Source: Burkholderia latens
Lineage (GTDB): Bacteria > Pseudomonadota > Gammaproteobacteria > Burkholderiales > Burkholderiaceae
Reading direction: 5' to 3'
NCBI RefSeq assembly: GCF_001718795.1
Contig: NZ_CP013437.1
Location: forward strand, 744,001-808,000
DNA: 64,000 bases
The position numbers were made by a program, and so were the translations under genes. Below, piece by piece: positions 27,071 through 35,211 of this stretch (its first letter is position 1; each line of letters opens with the position of its first letter). The notes below the pieces were generated by a model. It worked only from the letters and a program-made list of their open reading frames with translations, ran no database searches and was not told where the DNA came from.

Positions 27071-27130
27071 CCGGCACCGGCACCGGCACCGGCACCGGCA
27101 CCGGCACCGGCACCGGCACCGGCACCGGCA
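27071..27130. repeat. Hexanucleotide tandem repeat (CCGGCA)x10
   Basis: Ten exact copies of CCGGCA run head to tail and are followed by a broken unit. The repeat lies in the gap between the 47-codon frame (stop at 27062) and the WYL regulator gene (start 27291), so it is outside coding sequence. Changes in copy number would not shift a frame but could alter promoter spacing. It is the kind of array that varies in length between strains. Confidence 0.95.
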
Positions 27131-27231
27131 CCCGGTCGGAGATGCGCACGCGATCTGCGGCGTGAGACGGCCGGGGCGGCGGCTTGCTGGGTGCAAGGGC
27201 GATGTCCGGGACGACGCGCGTCGTATTAAAG

Positions 27232-27259
27232 AATCAGGGTCTGGTGCCGTAAATCAGGG
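27232..27259 (+). promoter_or_regulatory. Direct repeat AATCAGGG spaced 20 bp, before the WYL regulator
   Basis: Two exact copies of AATCAGGG begin at 27232 and 27252, two helical turns apart, ending 31 bp before the regulator's ATG. This position suits a regulator or promoter element; autoregulation by the WYL protein is possible. It is a short motif and could be chance. Confidence 0.35.
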
Positions 27260-27290
27260 AGATTTCTCTTCAAGGCCCGATTCACGCCCC

Positions 27291-28310
27291 ATGCCAGACC
27301 TCGATCGCGACATCATGCGCCTGCTGCCCGACGCCGGCACGCATGCGGACTACGTCAGCACGCCGGAGTTGTATGCGCGGATGCAGGACACCGTGCCGGA
27401 CCTTCCTTCGATCAAGACAGTGCTGCGTCGTCTCGCTGAACTGGAAGCGCGCGGCCTCGTGGAGACCGACCGGCGCGGCACCGCTTCGGTGTGGCGCCGC
27501 AAGGACGGCGCGAGCGGCATGGCCGCCAAGGCGGGCTCGATCATGAGCTTCGACGAGGCGCTTGCATTGCAGACGTTGCGGCGCTTCTCTTCCCGGCAGA
27601 TTCCCGGGCTTGTCGCCGATTCGATCTCCGCGTTGTTCAGGATCGCGGATGCGCGGCTCGAACGGCCCGTCAGCGAATCGGAACGGAAGTATGCGCGCTG
27701 GACCGCGAAGGTCGCGGTCGAAAGCGGCGGCTTTTCCCTCCACTATCCGTCCATCGACCGCAAGATTTTTGCGGCCGTTTCGCGCGCGCTCTTCGAGGAG
27801 CGCAAACTGAAGATTGTCTATCGGCCGCGCCACAACGCGGACAACGAGACGCCGAGGATCGTGCTGCCGCTCGGTCTCGTCGAGGTCGGCGGACTGGTTT
27901 ACATGGTCGGCGCGACCGAGGGCAAGCCCGAACCGACGCTGTACAGGATGGACCGGCTGTCGCGCGCCGAGGCGATGCTCGAATCGTTCGTGTATCCGGC
28001 GTCGTTCTCGCTCGAGGTCTACGTGAAGCAGCAGCGACGCTTTGACTTCATGGTGGACAAGGCGGTGAAGTTGTCGCTCAAGTTCGTCAACCAGGCCGGC
28101 GACCATCTGCTGGAGGCGCCGCTGTCGCTGGACCAGACGACGCGCCGCACCGACGATGCGCTATTCGTGCAGGGCACCGCGATGCTGAGCCAGCGGTTGC
28201 GCTGGTGGCTGCGCTCGTTCGGGCCGAACGTCGAAGTGCTGGGGCCGGCAAGCCTGCGCGCCGAGCTGGCGGCCGAAGCGCGGGCACTCGCGCGGATTTA
28301 CGGCGGATAA
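27291..28310 (+). CDS. WYL-domain transcriptional regulator
   Basis: A 339-residue cytoplasmic regulator. Residues 1-75 form a winged helix (LPSIKTVLRRLAELEARGLV). Residues about 160-235 form the WYL-like domain with FEERKLKIVYRPR and GLVYMVGATEGKP, and the last roughly 90 residues form a WCX-like C-terminal part (LEVYVKQQRRFDFMV). WYL regulators bind nucleic acid or nucleotide ligands and often control phage-defence islands, for example BrxR-type and CapW-type proteins. The ATG at 27291 lacks a strong ribosome binding site but coincides with the HTH start. It ends 10 bp before the nuclease-helicase gene and probably shares its transcript. It is the likely regulator of the whole cluster. Confidence 0.82.
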   Translation: MPDLDRDIMRLLPDAGTHADYVSTPELYARMQDTVPDLPSIKTVLRRLAELEARGLVETDRRGTASVWRRKDGASGMAAKAGSIMSFDEALALQTLRRFSSRQIPGLVADSISALFRIADARLERPVSESERKYARWTAKVAVESGGFSLHYPSIDRKIFAAVSRALFEERKLKIVYRPRHNADNETPRIVLPLGLVEVGGLVYMVGATEGKPEPTLYRMDRLSRAEAMLESFVYPASFSLEVYVKQQRRFDFMVDKAVKLSLKFVNQAGDHLLEAPLSLDQTTRRTDDALFVQGTAMLSQRLRWWLRSFGPNVEVLGPASLRAELAAEARALARIYGG

Positions 28311-28320
28311 CGGGCGGCGC

Positions 28321-29955
28321 ATGGCTCAGATTTTTCCGAATGGCTGGGATGCGATAGCGGTCAGCGGTGCAGCACAACGCGAGATCGAGACGCTCGAGAT
28401 CCTGCGGCGCGACTTGCCGGACAGCTACACCGTTTACCACGGTGTGCACTGGACGCAGCTCGACCGTGGTTTCGCCATCTTCGGTGAGGCCGACTTCGTT
28501 GTCGTCGGACCGTCCGGCCGCGTGCTCGTGATCGAGCAGAAGTCTGGCCTGCTCGAAGAAACCCCGAACGGTTTGGCCAAGGTATACGGGACGACCCGCA
28601 AGAGCGTGCCCGCCCAGCTCGCGAGGACAATAGCAGGGATGCACGGCCGCTTCACGACGGCCTTCGGCTCGATGCGCTATCGGCTCGAGGAGTTGTTGTA
28701 CTGTCCGGACTACCGCGTCATGCGGCCGGAGATCGCCGGCGTGAACCCGGCGAGGATTGTCGATGCACGGCGCCGTACCGCGCTGGCGACGATCATCACG
28801 ACAATTCTTCCTGCCGACGAAGTGCGCCTGCCCTGTGCCGATCGCATTCATGCGTTTTTGAGCGACGAGCTGTCGCTCACGCCCGACGTCGGCGCGACGA
28901 TCGGCGAGGTGGCGCGCGTCGTTACGAGAATCTCCGGCGGTCTCGCGACGTGGGCACGGGCGATCGAGTGCCGGCCGTTTCGTCTGCGGGTGATCGGCAC
29001 GGCCGGATCGGGCAAGACGCAGCTCGCGTTGCGTGTGCTCGACGATGCGGCAAGGGCGGGGCGCCGGGCGCTCTATCTGTGCTTTAACCGTCCGCTCGCC
29101 GACCATCTGAGCTTGATCGCGCCGTCCGGCGCGACCGTGCTCACCTATCACAAGCTCTGTCAGCAAGCAGCGGCGCGCCGCGGCGATACGATCGATTTTG
29201 CCGACGGCGACGTATTCGAGCGGCTCGAGCGCGCACTTGCCGGCTGGCAGCCGGACGAAGCCGAGCGCTTCGACACGATCGTCGTCGACGAAGGGCAGGA
29301 CTTCGTGCAGGAATGGGTGGCGCCGATCGAGCGGCTGCTGAGCGCAGAGGGCAGGCTGTGGTGGCTCGAGGATCCGATGCAGAACCTCTACCGGCGCGAC
29401 GGCGTCGCGCTGCCGGGCTATGTCGAGGTGCGGGCGATGTCGAACTATCGCAGTCCGCGCGACATCGTGCGCTTTGTCGGTGCACTCGCGGGTGCGCCGA
29501 TGGGATTCGAAGCCGCCAGCCCGTTCGACGGTTCGGACGTGGAGCTCATGACCTATGCCGGCGCAAACGCGGCGCCGACGACGCGCCAGGCAGTCGACGC
29601 CGCGCTTGCGGCCGGTTTCGCGCTGTCCGACATCGCGCTGCTGAGCTTTCATGGCCGGGACAAATCGATGTTCACCGTGCTGGACAGGCTCGGCAGGCAT
29701 GCGTTGCGCAGCTTCACCGGCGCGTACGACGCGCACGGCGCACCGGTTTACCGGGATGGCGAGCTGCGGTTCGAGTCGGTGTTCCGGTTCAAGGGGCAAA
29801 GTGCGCCGTGCGTGATTCTGACCGAAGTCGATTTCGACCACTTCGACGAGATCACACTGCGACGGCTGTTCGTTGGCGCGACGCGGGCGACGGTCAAGCT
29901 GTTTGTCGTCATGTCCGATCGCGCGGCGCGGATGTTGATGGAACGGATCGGGTAG
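28321..29955 (+). CDS. NERD-domain nuclease fused to UvrD-like SF1 helicase
   Basis: A 544-residue fusion. Residues about 15-135 form a NERD nuclease-related domain of the PD-(D/E)XK type, with D58, E72 and K74 (IEQKSG) in the expected active-site spacing. Residues about 220-540 form an SF1 helicase: Walker A GTAGSGKT at 226-233, motif II VVDEGQDF around D323-E324, and a late FKGQSAPCVILTE. RRLFVGATRAT near the end is the usual motif VI region. The protein therefore probably both unwinds and cuts nucleic acid. It starts 10 bp after the WYL gene and is followed by a 287-bp gap before the GTPase genes. Such fusions are common in defence islands. Confidence 0.85.
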   Translation: MAQIFPNGWDAIAVSGAAQREIETLEILRRDLPDSYTVYHGVHWTQLDRGFAIFGEADFVVVGPSGRVLVIEQKSGLLEETPNGLAKVYGTTRKSVPAQLARTIAGMHGRFTTAFGSMRYRLEELLYCPDYRVMRPEIAGVNPARIVDARRRTALATIITTILPADEVRLPCADRIHAFLSDELSLTPDVGATIGEVARVVTRISGGLATWARAIECRPFRLRVIGTAGSGKTQLALRVLDDAARAGRRALYLCFNRPLADHLSLIAPSGATVLTYHKLCQQAAARRGDTIDFADGDVFERLERALAGWQPDEAERFDTIVVDEGQDFVQEWVAPIERLLSAEGRLWWLEDPMQNLYRRDGVALPGYVEVRAMSNYRSPRDIVRFVGALAGAPMGFEAASPFDGSDVELMTYAGANAAPTTRQAVDAALAAGFALSDIALLSFHGRDKSMFTVLDRLGRHALRSFTGAYDAHGAPVYRDGELRFESVFRFKGQSAPCVILTEVDFDHFDEITLRRLFVGATRATVKLFVVMSDRAARMLMERIG

Positions 29956-30063
29956 CAGCGCAGTCGTGAACGCTACATGCCAGGGTCCCGTGTGTGCGCC
30001 GCACGCGTGGCGATCTCGCCGGCCGGCACACCGGCATCCGTCATCCACCGCGCCATGCGTTGC

Positions 30064-30078
30064 GGACATGAATTGTCC
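30064..30078. promoter_or_regulatory. Inverted repeat GGACA-N5-TGTCC before the GTPase operon
   Basis: A perfect inverted repeat with 5-bp arms and spacer TGAAT. It matches the inner part and the exact 5-bp spacing of the two sites at 26596 and 26653. It lies 165 bp before the first GTPase start, in the gap between the helicase gene and the GTPase genes, where a second promoter could be. The same factor may bind all three. Confidence 0.5.
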
Positions 30079-30127
30079 AAACCATGCGATATCTTCGCCG
30101 ACGGCGGATTCGGAGCGCAAGGCGCCC

Positions 30128-30163
30128 CTAAAGAACGGCACGACCGTGCCGTTAGACCTTTAG
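30128..30163. promoter_or_regulatory. Extended inverted repeat before GTPase 1
   Basis: The core is AACGGCACG-AC-CGTGCCGTT (30134-30153). CTAAAG stands before it (30128-30133) and CTTTAG after it (30158-30163), separated from the core on the right by AGAC. The outer arms are complementary, so the RNA could form a stem of 15 pairs with a 4-base bulge. No run of T follows, so it is not a classical terminator. It could be an operator, an attenuator or an mRNA processing structure between helicase and GTPase genes. Confidence 0.55.
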
Positions 30164-30242
30164 CGGCAGTCCGCTTCCGGCGACGATGCAGCATCGCGAG
30201 CGTGCGATGCGGAAGCTCACGTTATCACGGCACTGGATTTTC

Positions 30243-32714
30243 ATGAAAAGCGCGCGAGCGGCACAGGCAGAACTTGGCAAACTGATCGATCGGATCCGCA
30301 CCATCATCTCGAGCGACACCTCGGTTGGCAACTACTTCGACGACGAACACCGTTGGTTGAACGATCGCGAGCGAATCTGGCGGAACGATGCATTCCGCAT
30401 CGGGCTGATGGGCGTCACCAGTTCCGGAAAGTCGACACTGGTCAACGCGCTGCTCGGCGCGGAGCTGCTGCCGCGCGCGGTGCGCCCGAGCTCCAATAGT
30501 CTGGTCGTGTGCGAATGGGGCGAACAGCTCGAGTGCACGATTCATTTCGACACGGCGGGTGCGAAACCGAAGTCGCTGACCGGCAGCTCGATCGCGAAGC
30601 GGCTCAAGCACTACGCTGACGAAGAGACGAACCCCGGCAACCGCGAAGGCGTCGCGGAGATCCGGCTGCGCTCGCCGGACTTCCGGTTCCGGCGCGGCGT
30701 TGCACTGATCGATACGCCGGGGCTCGATGCGGCCGGCCATGACGATCACGAGCGGCTCACGCTGGAGGTGTTGTTGCCGACGGTGGATGTCGTGGTATTC
30801 GTCGCGACCTGCAAGGCCAATTCCGACGAGAAGATGCGCGATTACGTGTGCATGGCGGACGAACTCGGCAAGCCGATCGTCGTCGTGCAGAACATGATCG
30901 ACAGCGTGACTCCGAAGCTGGGCCAGAACGGCGAACAGCTGAAGAGCTGCACCGAGGTGCTGGTCGAGCATCGCCGGCGCGTCGAGGGCGTGCTCGCGAA
31001 GGCGGGCGTCAAGGCTGCCGGGGTCTGCCAGGTCTCGGCCAGAATGGCGCTCGAGCGGTGGGACGATCGTTCCGGGATGCCCGACTGCGCCGCGTTGATC
31101 CAGCGGCAACTCGATGCGCTGGCGCCAGCGATCGCGAGCGGACGACGCCGGCAGCTGGACGACTACCTGACCAGACTCATCAAGCGCGAGTTGGAACCGG
31201 GCGATCAGGCCGCCGTATTGCGGCGGCAACACAAGGAGGCGGAGCGGCTATCGGATCTTCGCCGCACGCTTGCCGCACGCTACGCGTCGTTGCGGGAGGA
31301 GGCCGGACGCGTGCCGGCCGCGCGCGGCATCGAAGCCGATGCGCTGCGGCACGAAGCGGCAGCACTGACCGCGACCGACATCGACGCGGCACATGCATTG
31401 AAGACGCGCGTCGAGCAATGGCAGAAGCGATCGGCAAAGGCCCTCAGTGAACTGAACAAGCGGTTGAATGCGCGGATCGCGGATGATTGCACGACGTTGA
31501 ATTTGCGTACGGAGGACATCGATCTCGCCGCGAAGCTGGCGCGGCCCGCCAGTACACTCAAGGTCGAAACCACCGAACGCACGCGCACGGTGCGGACCGA
31601 ACAATCGAGCGGCTGGGGCTGGTTCAAGCGCAAGGTCGATTTCTTCGATCAGAACTGGGGCTATGACGAGCGGACCGAGAACTGGACTGAGATCCGCGAT
31701 ATCGGGGCGTTCCGGAAGTCCGTCGCGCATGCGATCGACAAGGAACTCGATTTCGTGGACGGCTTCGTCGAGGCGGCCGTCAAGCGCATCCAGCAGATCG
31801 ACCGGCAGTTCAAAAACGAAGTCTCTGCGCAGGAGCGGGGTGTGGTTGCGAAGATGGCGGCGGCGAGCGCCATCGTTCAACGCAAGGCCATCGCGCAGCA
31901 ACTCGATGCCTTGCTTGCCGAGCCGCGGCAATCTGCCGCTGCGCCGCAAGCGGACACGGGCGCCGCGCAGATAACGACGCCAGCGGTCGAACCAGAATGG
32001 CACGACGTTGACGTGCCGGCGATCGTGTTGACAATGGCGCGGCTCGCCAGGCGGATCTCGCGCCGACGCTTTCCCGATCTGCGGGACCAGGTGCTGACAG
32101 CCGCGACGGGCAAGCGCTCGCGCGACGGTCGACGCGTGCTGATGCTCGGCTACGACGCGGACAGCCTCGGCGACTTCGTCGACCGGTTCTGGTTCGACAC
32201 GCTGAAGGGCTCCGATAGCGGGGCGGCGGGCTTCACGTCACGGAGCTTCGACACCGGCCGCTTCGACGAAATCGCGGTGGCCGTGCCGGCCGCCGGCACG
32301 CTCGACGCGGTACGCGAATTCATGACGTCGCCGTGCGTGATCTTCCTGATGCTCGACATCCAGCAGATCGGTGCGACGAAGAGCGCGCTGGATCGCTCCG
32401 GCATTCGGTTCGGCTCGCTCAAGCATCCGATCGTCGCCGTCGTGCAATCGATCCGCGAGCTTGAGCGATCCGGCTCGATCGTCGAGGCGCTGCGCGAACT
32501 CAAGCGGCTGTGCGACGAGCGCGGCTATCCGCTTGCCGGCGTGCTGGTCAACGACGAGAAAGATGTCTACTCGACGCTCGCAAACCGCCTGCTCGTCGCG
32601 GAAAAGCCGTTCGAAACGATCGCGGAGCAAACGCAGTTCATTGGCGGGCTTCCCGAATACCACCGAAAAGATGCCGCTGCGATCATCCGCTCCTGGGGAG
32701 CGATCGCAGCCTGA
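30243..32714 (+). CDS. Dynamin-like large GTPase 1 with extra C-terminal domain
   Basis: An 823-residue protein with an N-terminal dynamin-type GTPase domain. The G1 loop GVTSSGKS lies at 57-64, the G2 region PSSNS near 83-88 and G3 DTPG at 158-161. The G4 position reads QNMID (217-221), where the usual Lys is Met. Residues about 260-620 are long helices, the expected stalk, including a Trp-rich segment (SGWGWFKRKVDFF) that could touch membrane. Residues about 640-823 form a second globular part (RVLMLGYDADSLGDF, PIVAVVQSIRELE, GVLVND) that looks like a Rossmann-type or degenerate GTPase fold. The ATG at 30243 is one of two possible starts; neither has a strong ribosome binding site. It is the first gene of a six-gene run. 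Confidence 0.82.
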   Translation: MKSARAAQAELGKLIDRIRTIISSDTSVGNYFDDEHRWLNDRERIWRNDAFRIGLMGVTSSGKSTLVNALLGAELLPRAVRPSSNSLVVCEWGEQLECTIHFDTAGAKPKSLTGSSIAKRLKHYADEETNPGNREGVAEIRLRSPDFRFRRGVALIDTPGLDAAGHDDHERLTLEVLLPTVDVVVFVATCKANSDEKMRDYVCMADELGKPIVVVQNMIDSVTPKLGQNGEQLKSCTEVLVEHRRRVEGVLAKAGVKAAGVCQVSARMALERWDDRSGMPDCAALIQRQLDALAPAIASGRRRQLDDYLTRLIKRELEPGDQAAVLRRQHKEAERLSDLRRTLAARYASLREEAGRVPAARGIEADALRHEAAALTATDIDAAHALKTRVEQWQKRSAKALSELNKRLNARIADDCTTLNLRTEDIDLAAKLARPASTLKVETTERTRTVRTEQSSGWGWFKRKVDFFDQNWGYDERTENWTEIRDIGAFRKSVAHAIDKELDFVDGFVEAAVKRIQQIDRQFKNEVSAQERGVVAKMAAASAIVQRKAIAQQLDALLAEPRQSAAAPQADTGAAQITTPAVEPEWHDVDVPAIVLTMARLARRISRRRFPDLRDQVLTAATGKRSRDGRRVLMLGYDADSLGDFVDRFWFDTLKGSDSGAAGFTSRSFDTGRFDEIAVAVPAAGTLDAVREFMTSPCVIFLMLDIQQIGATKSALDRSGIRFGSLKHPIVAVVQSIRELERSGSIVEALRELKRLCDERGYPLAGVLVNDEKDVYSTLANRLLVAEKPFETIAEQTQFIGGLPEYHRKDAAAIIRSWGAIAA

Positions 32715-32734
32715 CGCCGGTTTCAAGGACAACT

Positions 32735-33373
32735 ATGATCAATCACACGCGAATCACTGTCGACGACGAGACGCGACGGGTGCTCGACGAACTCAGCGGG
32801 CACCTTGCTCAGACACCACCTTGGGCCGGTCAGCTGGCCGATGCCATCCACGCGGAACTTCGGGAGGCGACGCGCACCGCGCTGGCCGGGCCGATCAAGG
32901 CGATTGGGCAGCTCGACGCCCAGCTTGCCGCGCTTCAGGTCCGGATCGCGTCGGCGACCGACACGCTGGCCGGATTGACTGGCGCGGCGCAGGCGCTCGA
33001 CGGCCGCATGGCGGCGCAGAGTGCCGTACTCGACCAGCAGGTTCGGGCGATCGACGAAGCCGGCACCGCGGTGGCCGGGCACACGCAGGCGATCGCGGGG
33101 TTGCAGCAGCACGCACAAGCCACCAACGACAAGGTGGACGCGCTGCGTGCCGCCGCCGATATTCACGGAGACCAGCTCGCTGCGCTGATCGACCATTCGC
33201 GAAAGCTCGGTGCGGCCACTGACGCGCTGCTCGGCACGCAAGCGGTGCTTCAGGACGTGCAGGCGGCCCAGGCCGCCCAGCGCGATGTGCTGCTGAGCGT
33301 GCTGCAACGCGTCGAGCACCTGTCGAAACCCTGGTGGAAGCGTCTGTTCGGCGCGGCGGAGCGCGCGCGATGA
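32735..33373 (+). CDS. Coiled-coil protein with Trp/Lys C-terminal tail
   Basis: A 212-residue protein. The N-terminal 55 residues are mixed, then about 65-195 are almost pure helical heptads rich in Ala, Gln and Leu (IGQLDAQLAALQVRI and similar), indicating a long coiled coil. The C-terminal tail PWWKRLFG is amphipathic and may bind membrane or a partner. No enzymatic motif is visible. AAGGAC precedes ATG 32735. Its stop overlaps the start of GTPase 2 (ATGA at 33370), so the pair should be made together. A scaffold or adaptor for the GTPases is the natural guess. Confidence 0.75.
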   Translation: MINHTRITVDDETRRVLDELSGHLAQTPPWAGQLADAIHAELREATRTALAGPIKAIGQLDAQLAALQVRIASATDTLAGLTGAAQALDGRMAAQSAVLDQQVRAIDEAGTAVAGHTQAIAGLQQHAQATNDKVDALRAAADIHGDQLAALIDHSRKLGAATDALLGTQAVLQDVQAAQAAQRDVLLSVLQRVEHLSKPWWKRLFGAAERAR

Positions 33374-35211
33374 CGAACCGCAAGGCGATGCTCGAATTAC
33401 TGGACGATTCCCGTTGGGAAGCGCTCGGCGAGCGCCATGATCCGCGCGAGCCGGACGGCGAGGCGCCCGGCCTGGTCGAGCGCCTGCATGCATACCATGG
33501 CCAACTGTCGGCGGAGCGCTTCGTGTTGCCGATCGCCGGTATCCAGGGCAGCGGCAAGAGCACGCTGCTGAATGCGCTCGCGTTCGACGAACCCGTGCTG
33601 CCGATCGATGCGGACGAAACCACCTGCGTGCCGGTGGAGATTGCGTGGGCGGCCGGCCAGAGTCCGCACGCGCGGGTCTACTTCGCTGACGGCCGCATCG
33701 AGACGCTGTCTTGCACCGAGGACGCGCTTCGCTCGGTCGTGCACAACGAGCAGAATCCCGGCAACGTCAAGCAGGTCACGCGTGTCGCGCTCACGTCGAA
33801 CCGGGAGCTCTTCCGGCACGGGCTGGTACTGGTCGACCTGCCGGGCGTCGGCAGTCTGACGCAGGCCAACCGGGACACCACGCAGCGCTACCTCGCCGAA
33901 GCGGTCGGTGTCATCTTCATGCTGCGGACGGTGCCGCCGCTCACGCGCTCCGAAGCCATTTTCGTCAGGCTGCAGTGGGCATCGCTGCGCACGGCGATTT
34001 TCGTGCAGAACCGCTGGAACGACGAGTCCGACGACGAGGCGCTGGCCGGACGCGAACATAACGCGAAGGTCTTGGGGCAAATTGCTGGGCAAGCCGGGAT
34101 TCCGTTCGACGAACCGCCTGCCATTCATGTCGTGAACGGGTTCGACGCACTGCGCGGTACGCTGTGCCGGGACGCCGGACTCGTCGAGTCGTCGGGACTC
34201 GCCGCGCTGGTCGCCGAACTCGGCCGTTTCGGCGCCGGCTGGGCGGCGCGTGTGGCCGATACCGTCGCGACGGCGCTCGCGGCCGACGCCGAGCGGCTGG
34301 CTGCCGCCATCGGCGATCGCCTGGAGGAAACGAAACTGGACCGTAGTGCGCACGCGGCCCGCATGGCCGAGGATGCGCGGCTGCATGTCGAGCGCCTGCA
34401 GGCGCTCGACGAGCGCGCAACGCGCATGCGGGACGATGCCGACGCGTTTCGTCGCGCCGTGCGCCAGCAATTGCGCACATGGGCGAACGACAAGGGCGCG
34501 GAACTGCGCAACCGCATGCGGACCAAGATGCGCGCGGGCATCGTCGACGGGCCGCGCCTGTCGCGCGCGCTGAAGGATGAGCAGTCGGATGCAACGGACG
34601 ACATCTTCAATCAAGTACAGGAAGATGCCCTCGAGATGCAAGAGCGCTTGCGCATGGACCTAGACGGGCTCGATGCGTGGTCCGCCGACATGCCGGATAT
34701 CACGTTCACCGTCGACAAGGCGGAAGCGAAGCGGTTCGAGAACCTGGCTGCGCGAGCCGGTGCGGCCGCGGGCGGTGTATGGGCCGCAGTGGAAGCGGGC
34801 GCGCTGGTCGGCAGTTTGGGCGGCGGGCCGGTTGGCGCCGTGATCGGCGGCGCCGTCGGTGGCCTGCTCGGTGCGATGGCGGGCCAGTGGCTCGGCGGCA
34901 AGGCCAGGGAAGGTGTGACTGAACTCCGCGCACGCGCCGTGGAGCCAGAGGTGTTTGCTGCGATCGACCGGTACGTGTCGGAGACGGCCAATGCGCTCAA
35001 CCGGATCGTCGATGAATTCGTCGAGCATCTCGACTTGCTGCTCGAGCGCTGGCGCGCCGCAAAATCCGCGGCATTCGAGCAGGAGCGGGAGTGCTCGCTT
35101 TCGATGATGAACATGTCGGCCGACGAAAAGGCGCGCGCGGCTGACATGCTGACGGCCGATCTCGATGCGGTCGCCGTGTTGCGCGGCAAACTGGCGGAGG
35201 TGCGTGCATGA
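33370..35211 (+). CDS. Dynamin-like large GTPase 2
   Basis: A 613-residue dynamin-like protein. G1 GIQGSGKS lies at 57-64, a G2-type ETT near 78-80 and G3 DLPG at 156-159. The G4 area reads NRWND (214-218), a departure from N/T-K-x-D. The centre is long helices, and residues about 459-510 form a Gly/Ala-rich hydrophobic stretch (GALVGSLGGGPVGAVIGGAV and onward) like the membrane-inserting tip of bacterial dynamins. Helices return to the C-terminus. It overlaps both neighbours in ATGA junctions. GTP-driven membrane binding or remodelling is the expected activity. Confidence 0.82.
   Translation: MTNRKAMLELLDDSRWEALGERHDPREPDGEAPGLVERLHAYHGQLSAERFVLPIAGIQGSGKSTLLNALAFDEPVLPIDADETTCVPVEIAWAAGQSPHARVYFADGRIETLSCTEDALRSVVHNEQNPGNVKQVTRVALTSNRELFRHGLVLVDLPGVGSLTQANRDTTQRYLAEAVGVIFMLRTVPPLTRSEAIFVRLQWASLRTAIFVQNRWNDESDDEALAGREHNAKVLGQIAGQAGIPFDEPPAIHVVNGFDALRGTLCRDAGLVESSGLAALVAELGRFGAGWAARVADTVATALAADAERLAAAIGDRLEETKLDRSAHAARMAEDARLHVERLQALDERATRMRDDADAFRRAVRQQLRTWANDKGAELRNRMRTKMRAGIVDGPRLSRALKDEQSDATDDIFNQVQEDALEMQERLRMDLDGLDAWSADMPDITFTVDKAEAKRFENLAARAGAAAGGVWAAVEAGALVGSLGGGPVGAVIGGAVGGLLGAMAGQWLGGKAREGVTELRARAVEPEVFAAIDRYVSETANALNRIVDEFVEHLDLLLERWRAAKSAAFEQERECSLSMMNMSADEKARAADMLTADLDAVAVLRGKLAEVRA

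Noticed and set aside
27071..27130. CRISPR-like array
   Set aside because: Units are six bases with no spacers, so it is a simple tandem repeat.
26941..27165. A frame reading through the CCGGCA repeat as a Gly-Thr run
   Set aside because: Produced by the repeat itself, without a credible start or domain.
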